Positions 1 through 12,399 of a stretch of 64,000 nucleotides of DNA are shown piece after piece. Position 1 is the first letter of the stretch. The number at the start of each line of letters is the position of its first letter. Both the position numbers and the translations under genes were made by a program. Source of the DNA: Nageia nagi (lineage: Eukaryota > Pinophyta); contig JBITNC010000001.1 of assembly GCA_050084985.1 (NCBI GenBank), positions 155,806,001 to 155,870,000 on the forward strand, in the 5' to 3' direction. The notes below the pieces were generated by a model, which made no database searches, had not been told where the DNA came from, and worked only from the letters and a program-made list of their open reading frames with translations.

Positions 1-2200
1 TTTCTATTATTAGGGTGCACAAGTCCATCATGTGAATTAGCATTATCATCCATTCTGATCACTTTCTTATCAATAAAATCCTAAATAATATGTCTTAGTC
101 TCACAATTTCTTATTAGATGTCTAGGTACCCTATGATAATTATAGAATTCCTCATATCAAAATTTTTTAGGCACACCATTAGGGAATTTAGGTTCAACAA
201 TAAGTGGAAGCTCAATAAGTTCCTCTTTAAACAACACATTAAGAATATTATTACTAGTATCAGTCAACTCTGTAAATTTACTTTGAGGTTTATTATTTCT
301 TTTAGGGGTATTCCTTTTATATGTTCAATTTTTACAATTGTTATTATCAACATTATTTACTTTAGGTTTTTTATTTGTTTAAGGAGTATTTACCTTTTTA
401 TCATATGTTTGAGGTTTGTTATTATGCATAGCATATAGTTTTTTAATACAAGCCTCTTTCTTACACAAAACATCCATCATTTCATCCAATTTCATACCAT
501 GATTAGAGATAAGATATAGATTATAAAAAAGAAATAACACATTTGCAAATGTATCTTTCAAATCTTACTCATGCATTGTAATATTGTTAGCAGTTTATTT
601 CCACTTTTTTACAAAATCAATGAAAGATTGCTTAGGCGATTGCTTAATTTTACATAAAATTTCAAAGTGACATTTTTTAGTAACATGGTATTTAAATTTT
701 TATAAAAATTGATGAATCAAATCCTCATACTTATCAATACTCTTTTCAGGAAGAAGAAAGTACCATTTTAATGCATCATCTTTCAAACTATGTGAAAACA
801 ATTTAGTAAGCAAATCTTTATCATGCATATATTTCATAGCTTCTTTTTGAAATTTTTTAACATGCAGCTTAGGATCTTGCAAACCATCAAAGTTTATAAA
901 TTTAATACTCTTTTTCCCAGTGAACACTTTAGAAATAATTCTATCAGTAAAAGGATACTTTAAGCAAAACAACAAATCATTAGTGTCATCATTAAGCAAT
1001 TCCTTTTCCAATTTCTTTATTATTTCCTTAGTTGGATTTGAAACTATAAGAGATGGAGTTTGAACAATAGGTATATTATCTATGGGGGTTGGTGGAGTGG
1101 TTTGAGGTGGAACTTTTACATTTCTAAGTTCATTCTCTTTTAAGTGCAAGAAATGGTCCAATTCTATTTACTCTTTCATGTTCTAATTTATCAAGCAATT
1201 TCATCATAAACTCTAATTATTATGTATTAGGCTCCAAATGAAATGGGATGGTGTCTTGAATATCATGAAGGATCTCAATTTTGATATTATATTCTTCTAA
1301 TGGTGAATTAGGATTTTTATTATAAGAATAATTAACAATATTTGCAACTTGTGCTTGAAGCTGAGCATTAGGATCATCATTTTAGATAATATCCTTACCC
1401 TTAGGAAGAATACCTATCTTAAAGTGATCAAGCTTGAGAATCAAGTAGTCATAATCTTCATCTTCACTTTCCATACCATCATTCTCAATAGCTACTTCAC
1501 TTGGGGGATTTGAAGCATCATTATTACCTTGAAGCTCAACTTCATTCATGTTAGTGGTGATGTGTTCACAAGATGACATACCATTAACAGTGTCCATATT
1601 GATAGTAGAAACCCTCTGTCTTGTTAAAATTGTATTTTCATAAGAAAATATACTATTTTATGCTTGAAAAGCTAAAATTTTGCTTCCAATAATTCATATT
1701 TTGTTAGAATATCAATAAAAATTTCAACATTATGAGTAAGGAAATATTTCAAGTTTTCTATATCAAATAGCAATTCCTTAATAGATCGAATATGGCAACG
1801 AATTATATCTAATTGTTCAATATCAACATTATCATCAAAAGTATCCTCATGACTATTTAAACTTACAGTTTCAAATTAAGAATGATCAATATTTATATCA
1901 AATCTAAGAAGAGTTTTACCAATAATATACATTTTCTTATTAGAGCCTGTAGATTCAAAGTCACTACAAGTATCATGGTTATCGAGGTGAGGTTCTTATA
2001 GGGGTAGATTAGGGTTATGTTTAAAATTTCTTTGAATATCATTAAAGTTAACCTTACCCCTAGAAACTTTAAGTTTCTCTATGTTTAAAACTATTTTTGA
2101 AACATAGATAGAACAAACCCTATTTCTATAATTTTCTCTAACTACTATTTGAAGAGCTTTAGGTAAAGGGACAAATAGTAGCAAAAAAAGATTCATGAAT
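1..2200 (-). pseudogene. Element F gag polyprotein, decayed
   Basis: This codes for the structural capsid/nucleocapsid protein of a Ty3/gypsy element. The best-preserved part is at 700-1161, where the reading FDGLQDPKLHVKKF followed by a DALKWYFLLPEKSI stretch matches the plant retrotransposon gag capsid domain. Upstream (1382-1597) is an acidic, Asn/Glu-rich N-terminal stretch. Downstream (about 1-175) is a degenerate zinc-knuckle-like motif, YNYHRVPRHLIRNC. The usual first Cys is replaced by Tyr (TGT to TAT), and the following linker reads as RHII-stop-DFIDKK, with TAG where Gln is expected. Frameshifts fall near 600-700 and near 100. The frame at 1996-2196 may belong to the extreme N-terminus. 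There is no intact gag, and function is inferred from family likeness alone. Confidence 0.78.
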
Positions 2201-2243
2201 TTTCATAAATGATGCCCTAGATGGAGACCTAGGTGTGTAATAA

Positions 2244-2993
2244 TGTCGAGTTCACAAAAATATAGACCCAAAAATGTGTAATTAATAAATAAATATACAA
2301 CTAAATAAATGGTATACGAACATAATGAGTATACAATGATATACTATATATCAGATATACAATGAATGTACATGAAATATATAAACTTGATACAAAGTAG
2401 GAAAGTAGCAAGTTTGTGTACAATACTTAGAGTAGAAAAAAATGAATATTTGGAGGATTGTGATGGAATTTCAAACAAGCTCATAATGAATATTCTCTAG
2501 AGTTGAACCACATATTGTCCCTCAAAATCTAGACCTTCCAATCTAGAAGGTGCATGCCACTAGCTACATGGGAATGGTATGTTGTTGGCTACATGGAACT
2601 TGATATTTCATGTCACATACAAAGGAGATATAGTAGATATTATAGAGTACAACAAATTTTTCAAGATAGGTGGTGTCAAGGTACACCATAATTTTATTAT
2701 TTGGGACAACCACCTATCAGAGAGATCTGATAAGGATGTAAACCTTAAACTCTTGTATTTATAACCCACAAGGAAAAAGAAAGGAGTGAAAGAAAAATAA
2801 TAGCAATAGTAAAAATATTTTCTATATTCAAGATAATTTAAAATATAAACCATGATAAATGATATTTCATTTGCCCTAGCATATGGTATTGCATTATAAT
2901 TGTAATTTATATTGATTTATGTATTATTATCATTTAATCATTTAATTAGTCTAAATATGATTTATTAAATAAATAATAAATGATTTTTAGACA
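2244..2993 (-). repeat. Element F probable 5' LTR
   Basis: On the minus strand this segment begins TGTCTAAAAATC and ends CTCGACA, giving a short TGTC/GACA terminal inverted repeat as LTRs have. It lies immediately upstream of the F gag and contains a TATA box at 2756-2763. The second LTR is outside the window, so the edges rest on the termini and position only. Confidence 0.5.
2756..2763 (-). promoter_or_regulatory. TATA box in F LTR
   Basis: TATAAATA on the minus strand, in the middle of the proposed LTR and about 510 bases before its internal edge. This is where an LTR promoter is expected. The call depends on the LTR call. Confidence 0.45.
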
Positions 2994-3099
2994 TATAAAT
3001 ATAGTATTTGGCCATATTCAACCACACTCATGGTAAAGGCATGTCTTGAGTTATGTTGAACTACCTCAACACCCAATTTGGATGTTAGTACTTGGTCAC

Positions 3100-4040
3100 T
3101 TGCTTATGACCTTGTATATGGTATGGAGTCATGCTTCATGATAGATCATCATTTGATTCATCTAAAAATACCAAGTTAAAATATGGGTTAAAAAATAATT
3201 TCACATTATCCAAAAGGTCCAATAATATTTGGAACTTCTTAACTCATTGAGTCACACCTATCTGTTGCACTATATGCCATCGAAACTAGTGGGGCATGTC
3301 TATTCATATCACTGAAGAAATATAGGTATGATCCACACTAATATGATCATATGAATAAGCCTAAAAAATAAATGATTGGGAAATAATCCTTCATCCCTTA
3401 TTAATAGACATAAATTTATGAAGATCCCTATATAACATGGCCAAAATATAAGGTGCCCATGCAAACCTCTCCCCGTGAAGACATATCCCTCACATGATGG
3501 GAATGAATCTAGTATAGAAGTACTCATGGTTCTTATTACTACATAGAATCATATTGATAAGAATGAATATATACAACCTAAAGTATCTTGTGAAGTCAAG
3601 CTCCTATGGGGGCATGTATACTATATCATGAAGGGGTGCATCCTTCTTCTACTTTTGGTAGTATCTCACCCTTGTTAGCTAGTAGCATTGATCCTCAATC
3701 TCATCCATAGTCAATGTAGCCTACTATATAAGTGTACCCTTCATGGGTACCCATAGAATACAATGAATATACATAAGGGTGATGGTCATCTCATCCATTG
3801 GTAGGTGGAACATGATGTCATCACATCAACACTTTACAAGGGTAGTCAAAAAGTACTTATCACATAGGATACACATGATCCCCCTCAAGTGACTAAGCCT
3901 AGATGCATCTAGTTGTTCCCTCTCATTCAACATAAAAACAAATTTCATGACCTTATCCATAGCTGGAATCCATGGCTCGCATCTCATAAGGTAAGAATAA
4001 TCATGTATCTAGGTCAAACATGGAGTATATCAGTAACGTG
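3100..4040 (-). pseudogene. Plant mobile domain (aminotransferase-like) protein remnant, in H
   Basis: This is a decayed PMD gene of the MAIN/MAIL-like family (PF10536 type), a plant domain often carried by transposons. Minus-strand translation gives FHLPMDEMTITLMYI, the hallmark of the domain's front part, where family members have HLP-GEMT-TL-D-. It is preceded by LDASRLSHLRGI and followed by YQLTRVRYYQK. C-terminal segments, including LTWYFQMNQMMIYHEAW, read between about 3100 and 3300. At least five stops or shifts interrupt it. It lies antisense to the gypsy element whose 3' LTR is at 6369-7082, the same relative orientation as the PMD gene in element B. Membership of one element is likely but unproven, because the 5' end of H is missing. 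Confidence 0.7.
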
Positions 4041-5639
4041 AAATATAGCAAGAATGTAAAATGATAATACATAAATCTAGAAAATTAAAATTTATGTTGT
4101 TCATGCTATTTTCCTATTTTTGTAATGTGTTTTTCATAAAATTATGAGTTCATGAATATTTATGAATTCCATCAATGTGTTGTTTTACTATTTTCCTAAA
4201 AAATTGATCCTAGTAGTGATGCTAGGATCCTAGCATTATCGCCCCATTTCAGCCCCCATTTCTTGAAACGTTTGACACCCATCAACCTTAACCTATATTG
4301 TATGGTAAAAAACCTATCTCATTCCCCCCATGCATGTAAAATCCTAGCTCTACTTTTTTACCCACTATGTTTCACTTTTTTTCTCAAATTTGGTTAAAAC
4401 TAGCCTAAATTGAAAAACTAAGATGCCAAAAATCTTCTAAACCTTGCATAAAATAAGAATATGAGATAATTTTTTTTACTTAATACCCCTTGGGTGAATA
4501 ATAAAAAACTAATGATTGGTGTCCCTATTGAGAAGCTATCTAGCAAGCTATATCAATAATAAAAGGAATAACCAAGCCTATAGTGCCCCAAAATCCCTCC
4601 ATAAGCCAACTAGAAAACCTAGAACGTCATGAACTAGAGATCTAATTGCAAAATTAGGAATGCATAAATAAAATCTAATTCTACCTATTTATAACCAAAT
4701 TTACTAATAATACATATTGATAGACCTAAATAAAATCTCTTTTTTCATCAACTAGTCACTAGCCCATCTATGCTCTTCTACTTGACACCCTTCTATGCCT
4801 TTAGTCGTGTGATGTCATGGGGTTCATATCACCATTTCTTATAAAATTTATTTCTAAAATTCTTCTCCTTTCATGCATGCAATAAAAGTATTTATCATTA
4901 TTTGAAATAAAATGTAAACTATTAAAAAACCCCCTTAGGGAAAATTGGTCAAAATTGAAATGAAATTATCATCAAATTAAATTGTGTTATTGTGTTCTTA
5001 AAAATTGTTACTCTTTTTCAACTCATGGATATGGCATAGACCTCTCAGCCTTTTCCTTTTCTAAAAATTGATTCCTTATCCCAATGATGATGCCACATAC
5101 CTAGCACTGCCACTAGGTTATACTGATAATTTAAAGTGTGTTTTCTTTTTTGTACTTTGTTCATATGCTTAAATGTGAAAAAATGTCTTTTGCTTTTCAT
5201 TTAGGTATATTAATTGATTGAAAATTAACTAGAATCTTGTTTTTCATACATTATCATATTTCAAAAATTGTAAATGTGTTTCAAAAATGCTATTTTCCTA
5301 TTTTCATGTCATAAATGCTTGTCATTATTATGCTTATTAGTATGTATTGCTCAACTATTTCAGATAAATGTTGTATTAATAAAATTGCTCATCCAATGCT
5401 TGATTACATATCTTTTCAATTTTTTATCAATAAATATTATCTCTTATTGGCACATGTTGCAATAAAAATTTCATAACTTATCATATATACTACTTATCAT
5501 ATTTTGCTTAGCAATTGCTTATCAAAAACATTGCTTTGTTCAAATGCATGCTTATCAAAATCTTATTTATTATTGTTAAAATTTATTCTTATCATATGAT
5601 CAAAATATTTTCATATCATATTATTGCTTATCATTGGTT
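4041..5639. other. Non-coding, AT-rich; probable internal region of H
   Basis: I see no coding similarity on either strand. From about 5040 the sequence may begin to match the 3' untranslated part of element C (near 35290), but the similarity is weak until the 86-88-bp repeats start. Runs of cttatca and ttgctta recur between 5280 and 5640. Confidence 0.5.
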
Positions 5640-6010
5640 GCCTTTGTAAGGAAGGGGCACTCTTGTCTACAAATCCATGGTAACATGGTGGCTTAGGAAA
5701 TCAAATTGGTCACTCATTTCATTGGCCACCTTTAAGAAAGGGTCACACTTATTAGCAAATCCATGGCAACATGGTATCTTGGGAAACTAATTTGGTCACT
5801 AATATCATTGGCCTCCTTTGTAAGAAAGGATCATTCTTATCAACAAATACATGGAAACATGGTGGCTTGGGAAACTAAGCTGATCATCCTTTTCCTTTGA
5901 TGCCTTTGTAACAAAGGGTCAATCTTATCATTTGGTACATTTATAAGGAAGGACCATTCATATCAAAATCCATGGCAACATGGTGGATTGTGAAACCAAG
6001 CTGATCAATC
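5640..6010 (+). repeat. 86-88-bp tandem repeat in 3' UTR of H (about 4 copies)
   Basis: Units begin near 5651, 5737, 5825 and 5913. Each has an AAGGGTCA-like start, then CCATGGCAACATGGTGGCTT, then a TTGGTCACT/GCTGATCAT end. Element C carries about two copies of the same unit at 35500-35700, so copy number has changed between family members. Confidence 0.85.
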
Positions 6011-6368
6011 TAAATTATTTATCTTCATCTAATGTTGGTGGGTAAGTCATCAAGGATAGGTTTGCTTTCTTATCAATTATCATAGTTTCCATATCATGTT
6101 TATATTTGAAATATATTGCATAAAACATTTCTTATTTAAGCTCTTTTTAGGTACCTTTTTCTTTTCCTTATATTTCTCCTAAGGTCCATCATGTTGCAAC
6201 CAAGTCAAAGAGGGGGCCTAACATAAGTAAAAATTGGGGCATCTGAAGCTACCACCATGTCATAATGTTTTAGGGAGTGCTTTCTTACTTTTCTTGTTAT
6301 ACTTTGAATTCATGGTTTGATTTTTATTTTGTCTCAAAAGCATAAAAGCATATTCAAAGTGGGACATT

Positions 6369-7082
6369 TGTTAATATCTAAAAATAAATTTTGATTTAAT
6401 TAAAATAACTTTTTAGATATTTGAAACACTTTATTTAATTTATTAAATAAATGTTATTTTCCATGTGCACTCTCATCTACCTTTTATGTTTTGTGGTAAT
6501 AGGTCAGTTTGACATCATAATAAGCCTAAGGAGGAGCCTTATTGCTAGACCTATTGCATATAAAGGTACAAGGGTTGTACATGATCAAAGGTATGGCATG
6601 ACATGACATAATCTTGAACCCTTGATAGGTGGAAATATACTTATATCAATCTTGTTTGATATTTCTTAACACCATCTATCATCTCTAGATTTTGTTATAC
6701 TCTAAGCTTTGAATTCTTATGATAATTAATCCCTTTGTGATTGAAATTTGACACATAGAAAGGTGGGAAGATAAAATTGAGCAAAGGGGAAAGCTAATAT
6801 GGAATGGTAACTAGGCACTATTGTTAGGTTTTTGGCACTACCATTGGGTTAAGGTCAGATTGGTGGCTTTTTATTTCAAGGAAGCTTGTAATCCATCCTC
6901 TTTCAATCAAATTTTTCCACAATGAAGCTTAAACTATGTTTCAAGGAAATCCACTTTTGATAGGTCAAGGTCAATTAGGTCATTATCATATTTCATTTCA
7001 TTGATTTCCTGTTATTCATAGTTAATTAAAAAATTTAAATATTCTATAAATAAACCTAATAATTATTATTTTGGTTATAAAA
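6369..7082 (+). repeat. Element H 3' LTR
   Basis: It starts TGTTAATATCTAAAAA directly after a polypurine tract, CAAAGTGGGACATT (6355-6368). It ends TTGGTTATAAAA, where element C's LTRs end TTATAACA and TTATAATA. It aligns with both LTRs of C (28396-29087, 36068-36761). A TATAAAGG box lies at 6559-6566. With the 5' LTR missing, the target-site duplication cannot be tested. Confidence 0.85.
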
Positions 7083-8500
7083 ATAACTAAAATACTCTTT
7101 AAAAAGAGTAGGATTGTAATAATATGTATCTAATAGTCTTCTTCCTATTAGTTGTCTAGAATAATATCCTCCATGTATGCCATCATGCATCTCCATTATT
7201 AGCTCTTTCCCTTGATATCATCTGATGGTGCGAATATATTTCCATCTATTGATGTTAAGTGAGAATACATTATAAACATGCTTACATGCTAATTAATCTT
7301 GTTTAGGATTTGATTTCACTTTATAAGCTAAATCTAATTGTGAATAGTTTATAGGCATGGAGCATTTAGAGATCCATAATTGAGTAGAAGAACCCTATAA
7401 ATATATAAGAGATATCTATCAAACTAAAATTTGTAGAAGCTTAACTGAACAAAAACTATATAGGTGATTTGCAATCCATTAAAAATTATACAAATTATTT
7501 AGCTATTCTCTTCTTTATCTTACTCTCTAGGTTGCATGCACATGCTAGGATAGACTTGTTTATGCATTAGTAACATTAGGTTCTTGTTTAACATCTTTCA
7601 TTTCATAATTTAGTTCATCAAAAAAAAAAATGTAGTTTAAACACTTTTTCACATACATAAAAATAACTTGGTAAGTTGGACTTCACTCTCAACTATTAAG
7701 AATCTTTTATTTGAGTTGAACTTAAATCCCCAAATGAGTTGATTTCCATTTTTACATATCCAAGTGTGATACTAGTAGATAGAATTTGATGATATATTAC
7801 CATTACATGTGTCAATATTACTCAATAGTTAGCCTTGATTAAATGCCCAATATCACTCTTAACACATAATTATATTAATAGAACTTGAGATATCCACAAC
7901 CCCTCTAAAGATATACATATTTTTAGGGGTCCTTGAGTCACTCACATGTATTTCTTAGGGATTAGTAAACTATCAATTTAAGCACATATTATACATGTCA
8001 TTTTCATCACTTTATTTCTTGAGTATATCATTTTCATGGTTAAAAATAATAAAAAAGTACAAATTTTCTAGATAGAGTAGAACAAAGAGTTATCTTCCAA
8101 ATTAGACCATCTTGGGACTATCATTTTTTATGATTTTTCACAATCTATGTAAACCATCCCAATGATTTTTTCTTCTACAAACTATATAAACAATTTTTAT
8201 AGATAGTTAGAGTTATAGTCCAAACTTGGCCAAACAATTATGTACACTAACACAACTTAGATTTTTTTTCTTTTATATGTTCTTTATTGTCTATTTAATT
8301 AGCTAGTTGATATTTCTTTTTGTTTATATTAGTTTGTATTTAATTTTCTTGATTAAGTCACATATTCTTATCTTATTTATCCTTGGTCATACATCTTCAT
8401 CTTGATCATTCTTCTTATCTAATTTATTTATACATCATCATATTTCCTTATTCTCCTCATTGTGAGGATATTTAACATCCTTTTGGGGACCTCAAACCCT
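7083..8500. other. Non-coding, unassigned
   Basis: I recognise no gene or repeat here on either strand. It lies between the H 3' LTR and the first trace of the G gag, so it could hold the 5' LTR and leader of G. No LTR partner exists in the window to test this. Confidence 0.4.
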
Positions 8501-8590
8501 TCCCTTCTCCTTCAAAATGCAATGGGAAGGTGTTCTTTAGGATGATGATTACGATTATAAATATAATGATGGGCATGCATTTGAGTCTAC

Positions 8591-8981
8591 TGTTAAGAAC
8601 TTGCAAGTTTTTAAATAGGATTCATGGCAAATAACAATAAAAATGATAATAGAATGTATCCTAATCTCACAACACAAGCAACACAAATTTGAATATAATG
8701 AGATAGTAATAGAATCACTTTATTTAATAACCAAAATGAATCATAGGCCACTTAGAGGGGACTAACTCCTTACAACTTAAATAATATATTTTCCAAGAGT
8801 ATAATTAATCTATTCTCACACATATTTATAGTCTACCTACCCTAACCCTAATTGATCATTCAATATAAAATGGTGATTTGCCTTACAAATATGTTGGTCC
8901 CCTTACATTTAATATAAGCCAATATTCTAATTTAATTAACTAATACAATCTAGGTAAATGTTAGGATAAGTGATCCTAACA
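8591..8981 (-). repeat. Element A 3' LTR
   Basis: It starts TGTTAAGAAC and ends GATCCTAACA in plus-strand reading, and aligns end to end with 12871-13260. By eye, roughly one base in eight differs over the first 170 bases. The polypurine tract AAGAGGGATGACA abuts it on the minus strand (8982-8994). Confidence 0.9.
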
Positions 8982-9004
8982 TGTCATCCCTCTTAAAAGA
9001 GAGC

Positions 9005-10480
9005 TTTGTCTTCAAAACTAAAAATTAGAAAATTGTTGTTGAAGTTGATGGAGTGTCTCCCAAGTTGCATCCTCTAGAGTTAATCTAGACCATTAGATAA
9101 GAACTTCAATTATAGTATGGTTACAAAGTTGGCATATGTGTCAATCTAGAAAAACCTAATGTTTAACCATGATGGACCCCTCCTTAGTGAATTCAAGTAG
9201 TTCAATCTAAACTATAGCCTTAGATCCTAGGACATGCTTAAGGTAGGAAACATGAAAAATAGAATGAATCTTGGATGATGCTGGGACTACCAACTTGTAT
9301 TCTATAGGGATAATACATTGGAGTATTTTTTAAGGCCCATAAAATCATGGAGCCAATTTTTGGGGACCTTTTAATTTGAGATATGTATATTGGTATGGTT
9401 GGAGTTGTAAGAAAAATAATATATCCTTCCTGAAACTCCCTTTTGACTTGTTATTTATCAACTTGTTATTTCATCTAATGTTGAGCCACATGAATATTTT
9501 TCCAAAGGATGCAAATTATGTCTTCTATATTGTTTAAGGTGGTTTCTAAGGATTGGACATTGGTGCTACCCAAAATATAAGATACAACTATGGGTAGGTG
9601 TTGGCCATATAGTGCTTCTTAGGGGATCATCCTTATAGAAGTATGATATGAAGTATTATACCAACATTCTGCTAAGGAAAGCCATTTTACCAAATGGACA
9701 AGTTGGGATAAAGAAAAATAACAAATATATTTTTCCAAGTATTTATTAACTATCTTTATCTGACCATCTATTTGGGGGTGATAAGCTAAGCTCATATTGA
9801 GTTTAGTACCCTAGAGTTTGAAAATTTCTACTGAAATTTATTGGTGAATGCTAGATCATGATCACTAATAATAGTAGGGGGCATGCTATGGAGTTTGAAA
9901 ATATTGTTAAGAAAGAGTTGGATAATATTGACAACCTTGTATGTATGTACCAATGGGAAGAAGTGCACATACTTGGAAAGTAGATCCATTATTACCATGA
10001 TAACAACTTTCCCATATGATTTTGGTAAGCCTTCAATAAAATCCATTGAAATATCTATAAAATTTTCTCTAGGATGGGTCGAGGTTGAAGTAATTTGGGG
10101 GTTCTCAATATCTTACCTTTATGCCATTGATAAACATCATATTTGGATATAAATTTCTTGAAGTCCTATTTCATAACCCACCAATGAAATGAGTGGAGCA
10201 CTCATTTATAGGTTTTCATAAACCTATAATGGCTAGATATTGGTGCAACATGCAACTCTTGAAGTATAATCTCATGACATGAAGAGTTTGCAAGTAATGC
10301 AATACAACCTTTGAATCATAGAATTCCCCCATAGTAGGAAAAAGGGGGTTTTCTTAATGGATCTATCTGCAACTACTAAATCATTGAGTGGGTTAAACTA
10401 TCCTAGAGCCATTCTTATTTAACCTAGTTGAGCCATTGAGAAATTGGGAATGAAAGGGCTGGAAGTATCATGAGGTCCTC
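9005..10480 (-). pseudogene. Element A integrase with C-terminal chromodomain, decayed
   Basis: The catalytic core reads at 9828-10046: MDFIEGLPKSYGK, LLSKYVHFFPL, then a TIISDHDLAFTNKF stretch carrying the second catalytic Asp. It fits the chromovirus integrase core, which joins element cDNA to host DNA. The C-terminal end at about 9010-9110 reads TIIEVLI-stop-WSRLTLEDATWE. This is the conserved end of the plant chromodomain, with TAA where Gln stands in relatives. The protein then ends FSNF-stop just before the polypurine tract. The stretch between the core and the chromodomain (9110-9820) is shifted and only patchily readable. Chromodomains of this class steer insertion toward particular chromatin; that role is family knowledge, not seen here. 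Confidence 0.82.
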
Positions 10481-11700
10481 AAATTTTTGAGAAAGAGCAT
10501 CAACAACTACATTCTTGCTACCCTTTCTATACATAATCTCATAGTTGTACCCCAAAAGTTTAAGAATCCATTTTTTCTATTTTGGAGTGGATATGCATTA
10601 TTCTAGAAAGTATTTCAAACTATGGTGGTCGTATCTAATGATAAAATGGTGGCCAATGAGGTAGGATCTCCAACATTGAATGGCATGAATGATTATAAGC
10701 ATTTCTTTTTCATAAGTGGATTTAGCCAAATTTCTACCTAAAAGGGCCTTGCTTGTGAAAGCAAAGGGTCACCCTTCTTACATCAACATATCTCCAATTC
10801 TAACCCCATAGGTATCATGCTTAATGATGAACATCTTGAAGAAATTTGGCTTGGCCAATACCAGAGTAGAGCACATGGCAACCTTTAGTTTGTGAAAGGA
10901 TTCTTTTACAACTACTGACCAATTGAAGGTATTCTTCTTGAGCAAATACTTGAGTGGGGATGCAAAGTTTCCATGATATTTCACCAAATTACAGTAGTAC
11001 CCTATCAATTTAAGGAAACCCCATAATCTTTTTAAGAATTTAGAAAGAGACCAAGTTTGCATATCCTTAATCTTCATTAAATCCACCTTGACACTTTCTT
11101 CTAAAATAATGTGTCCAAGGTATTCGAGATCTTTTTTTCCAAAGGAGCATTTAGAATGCTTGGCATATAAATAATTCTCTTATAAGAGTTACAAGGTATG
11201 ATATAACTAGGACAAGTGATCCTCCCAAGTTTTTCTATAGATCAAAATATCATCAAAGAAAATAAACATAAATTTTCAAAGATAAGGTTAAAATACTTGG
11301 TTCATCAAACTTTGGAAGGTGGAAGGAGCATTAGTACGGTTGAAAGGTATTATGAGGAATTCATAATAAACATCATGCACATGAAAATAAGTTTTGGGGA
11401 TGTCTTCATCACAAAGCTAGATTTGATGGTACCTGGATCGAAGATCTAATTTGGAAAAATATTTGACATTATAGAGTTCATCTAACAGTTCATCAATGAT
11501 AGGAATGTGAAACTTATCCTTGATAATTATTTTGTTTAGAGCTTGAAATTCAATGCACATCTGCCATGATCCATCTTTTTTGTAAACCAATGGAACAAGA
11601 GAAGAGTAAGGACTCACACTTGGGTGAATGGTGCCTACTTATAACATGTCTTCAACAAGCTTTTCTATTTCATCCTTCTATAGGAAGGGGTAGCGATAAG
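10481..11700 (-). pseudogene. Element A reverse transcriptase / RNase H, decayed
   Basis: The front of RT reads at 11417-11617: [34 protein letters not shown], then [13 protein letters not shown], which has the first catalytic Asp. The active-site box FFDDILIYRKTWEDHL is intact at about 11219-11262. The connection/thumb region reads at 10778-11086 with TWSLSKFLKRLWGFLKLIGY and FKMFIIKHDTYGVRIG, the latter being the start of RNase H. Several shifts separate these blocks, so no protein could be made. This is the best-preserved polymerase core in the window together with that of element C. Confidence 0.87.
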
Positions 11701-12059
11701 GATAAATGTTGGGTGGTTGACACCTAGGGATTAATTAAATTGCATGGTCATAAGGAAAATGGGATGGCAACCCATGAGGTTCCTCAAAGACATCAATATG
11801 ATGGGAAAGTACCTATTGTAATTCTTAAACTTCTCATGATTCTTCAAAATATGGATGAATATAGAATAGTTATCCCACCACTCCTTTACCTCCTTTCCTT
11901 AATAGTTTCTCCATGCAATGAGAACTAATAAAATGTGATTTTCTTATCTTAATTCCTTTGAGAGTATATTTGTTCTCTTCAAATTTGAATTACATCCATA
12001 GTTCATAAAAATCCTAGAGAATAGGGTCTAATTTCACCAACCATTTTATACCAAGGACC

Positions 12060-12300
12060 ACATCATAATCACCTAACAATAGAACATACATATAGCTTTA
12101 CATCTTGTAGTCACTCACATTGAGCTTGATATTACAACACCATCCTTTGTAAGCAATTTTTTCTCCATTCCTTATCATCACCTCAAAATTATTATGTGGA
12201 TAGATATAAGAGTGGTTCTTTTTGGCCATGTTAAAATCCATAAAATTATGAGTGATTCCTAAGTAAAGCAATATTATCAATAGTTACCTCTTAAAATATC
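12060..12300 (-). pseudogene. Element A aspartic protease remnant
   Basis: The minus-strand frame at 12098-12280 reads LLYLGITHNFMDFNMAKK, where the family has a D-S/T-G-A-T-H-N-F motif. The catalytic Asp is lost: the motif reads Y-L-G-I-T-H. A GEKIAYKGWCCNIKLNV stretch follows, as expected for the second half of the fold. It lies between gag and RT. Confidence 0.75.
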
Positions 12301-12399
12301 ACCTCACTTTCATGGTCTGTGAAGATCTAAACCCATAAAGGGCATTGCAAGAAATTTTAAGAATAACTTTAGTAGGTTGGTCTAATTCCTCTTTGATAT

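Larger units (their letters stand above)
1..2993 (-). mobile_element. Element F: Ty3/gypsy retrotransposon, 5' part (runs off the left edge)
   Basis: This is a minus-strand LTR retroelement whose 5' LTR is proposed at 2244-2993 and whose gag reads leftward to the window start. The orientation follows from the order acidic N-terminus, capsid-like region, then zinc-knuckle-like region. PR, RT and IN, if present, lie outside the window. The gag resembles that of element B (plus strand, 21319-23640) more than those of C or E. The element may have inserted into element H, since H's PMD remnant begins just beyond the proposed LTR edge. Its downstream target-site duplication cannot be tested here. 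Confidence 0.7.
5040..7082 (+). mobile_element. Element H: 3' end of a C-family gypsy element
   Basis: The region from about 5640 to 7082 aligns along its length with 35500-36761 of element C. The shared parts are an 86-88-bp tandem repeat, a stretch containing GCAACCAAGTCAAAGAGGGG, a polypurine tract and a 3' LTR. The 5' LTR, gag and pol of this copy are absent. The copy is therefore 5'-truncated, or its front was displaced by element F. Confidence 0.8.

Noticed and set aside
118-438. 106-codon plus-strand open frame
   Set aside because: Hydrophobic Ile/Phe-rich shadow of the F gag on the opposite strand.
2579-2853. Overlapping open frames on both strands
   Set aside because: They lie inside the proposed F LTR and overlap its TATA box. 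No family likeness.
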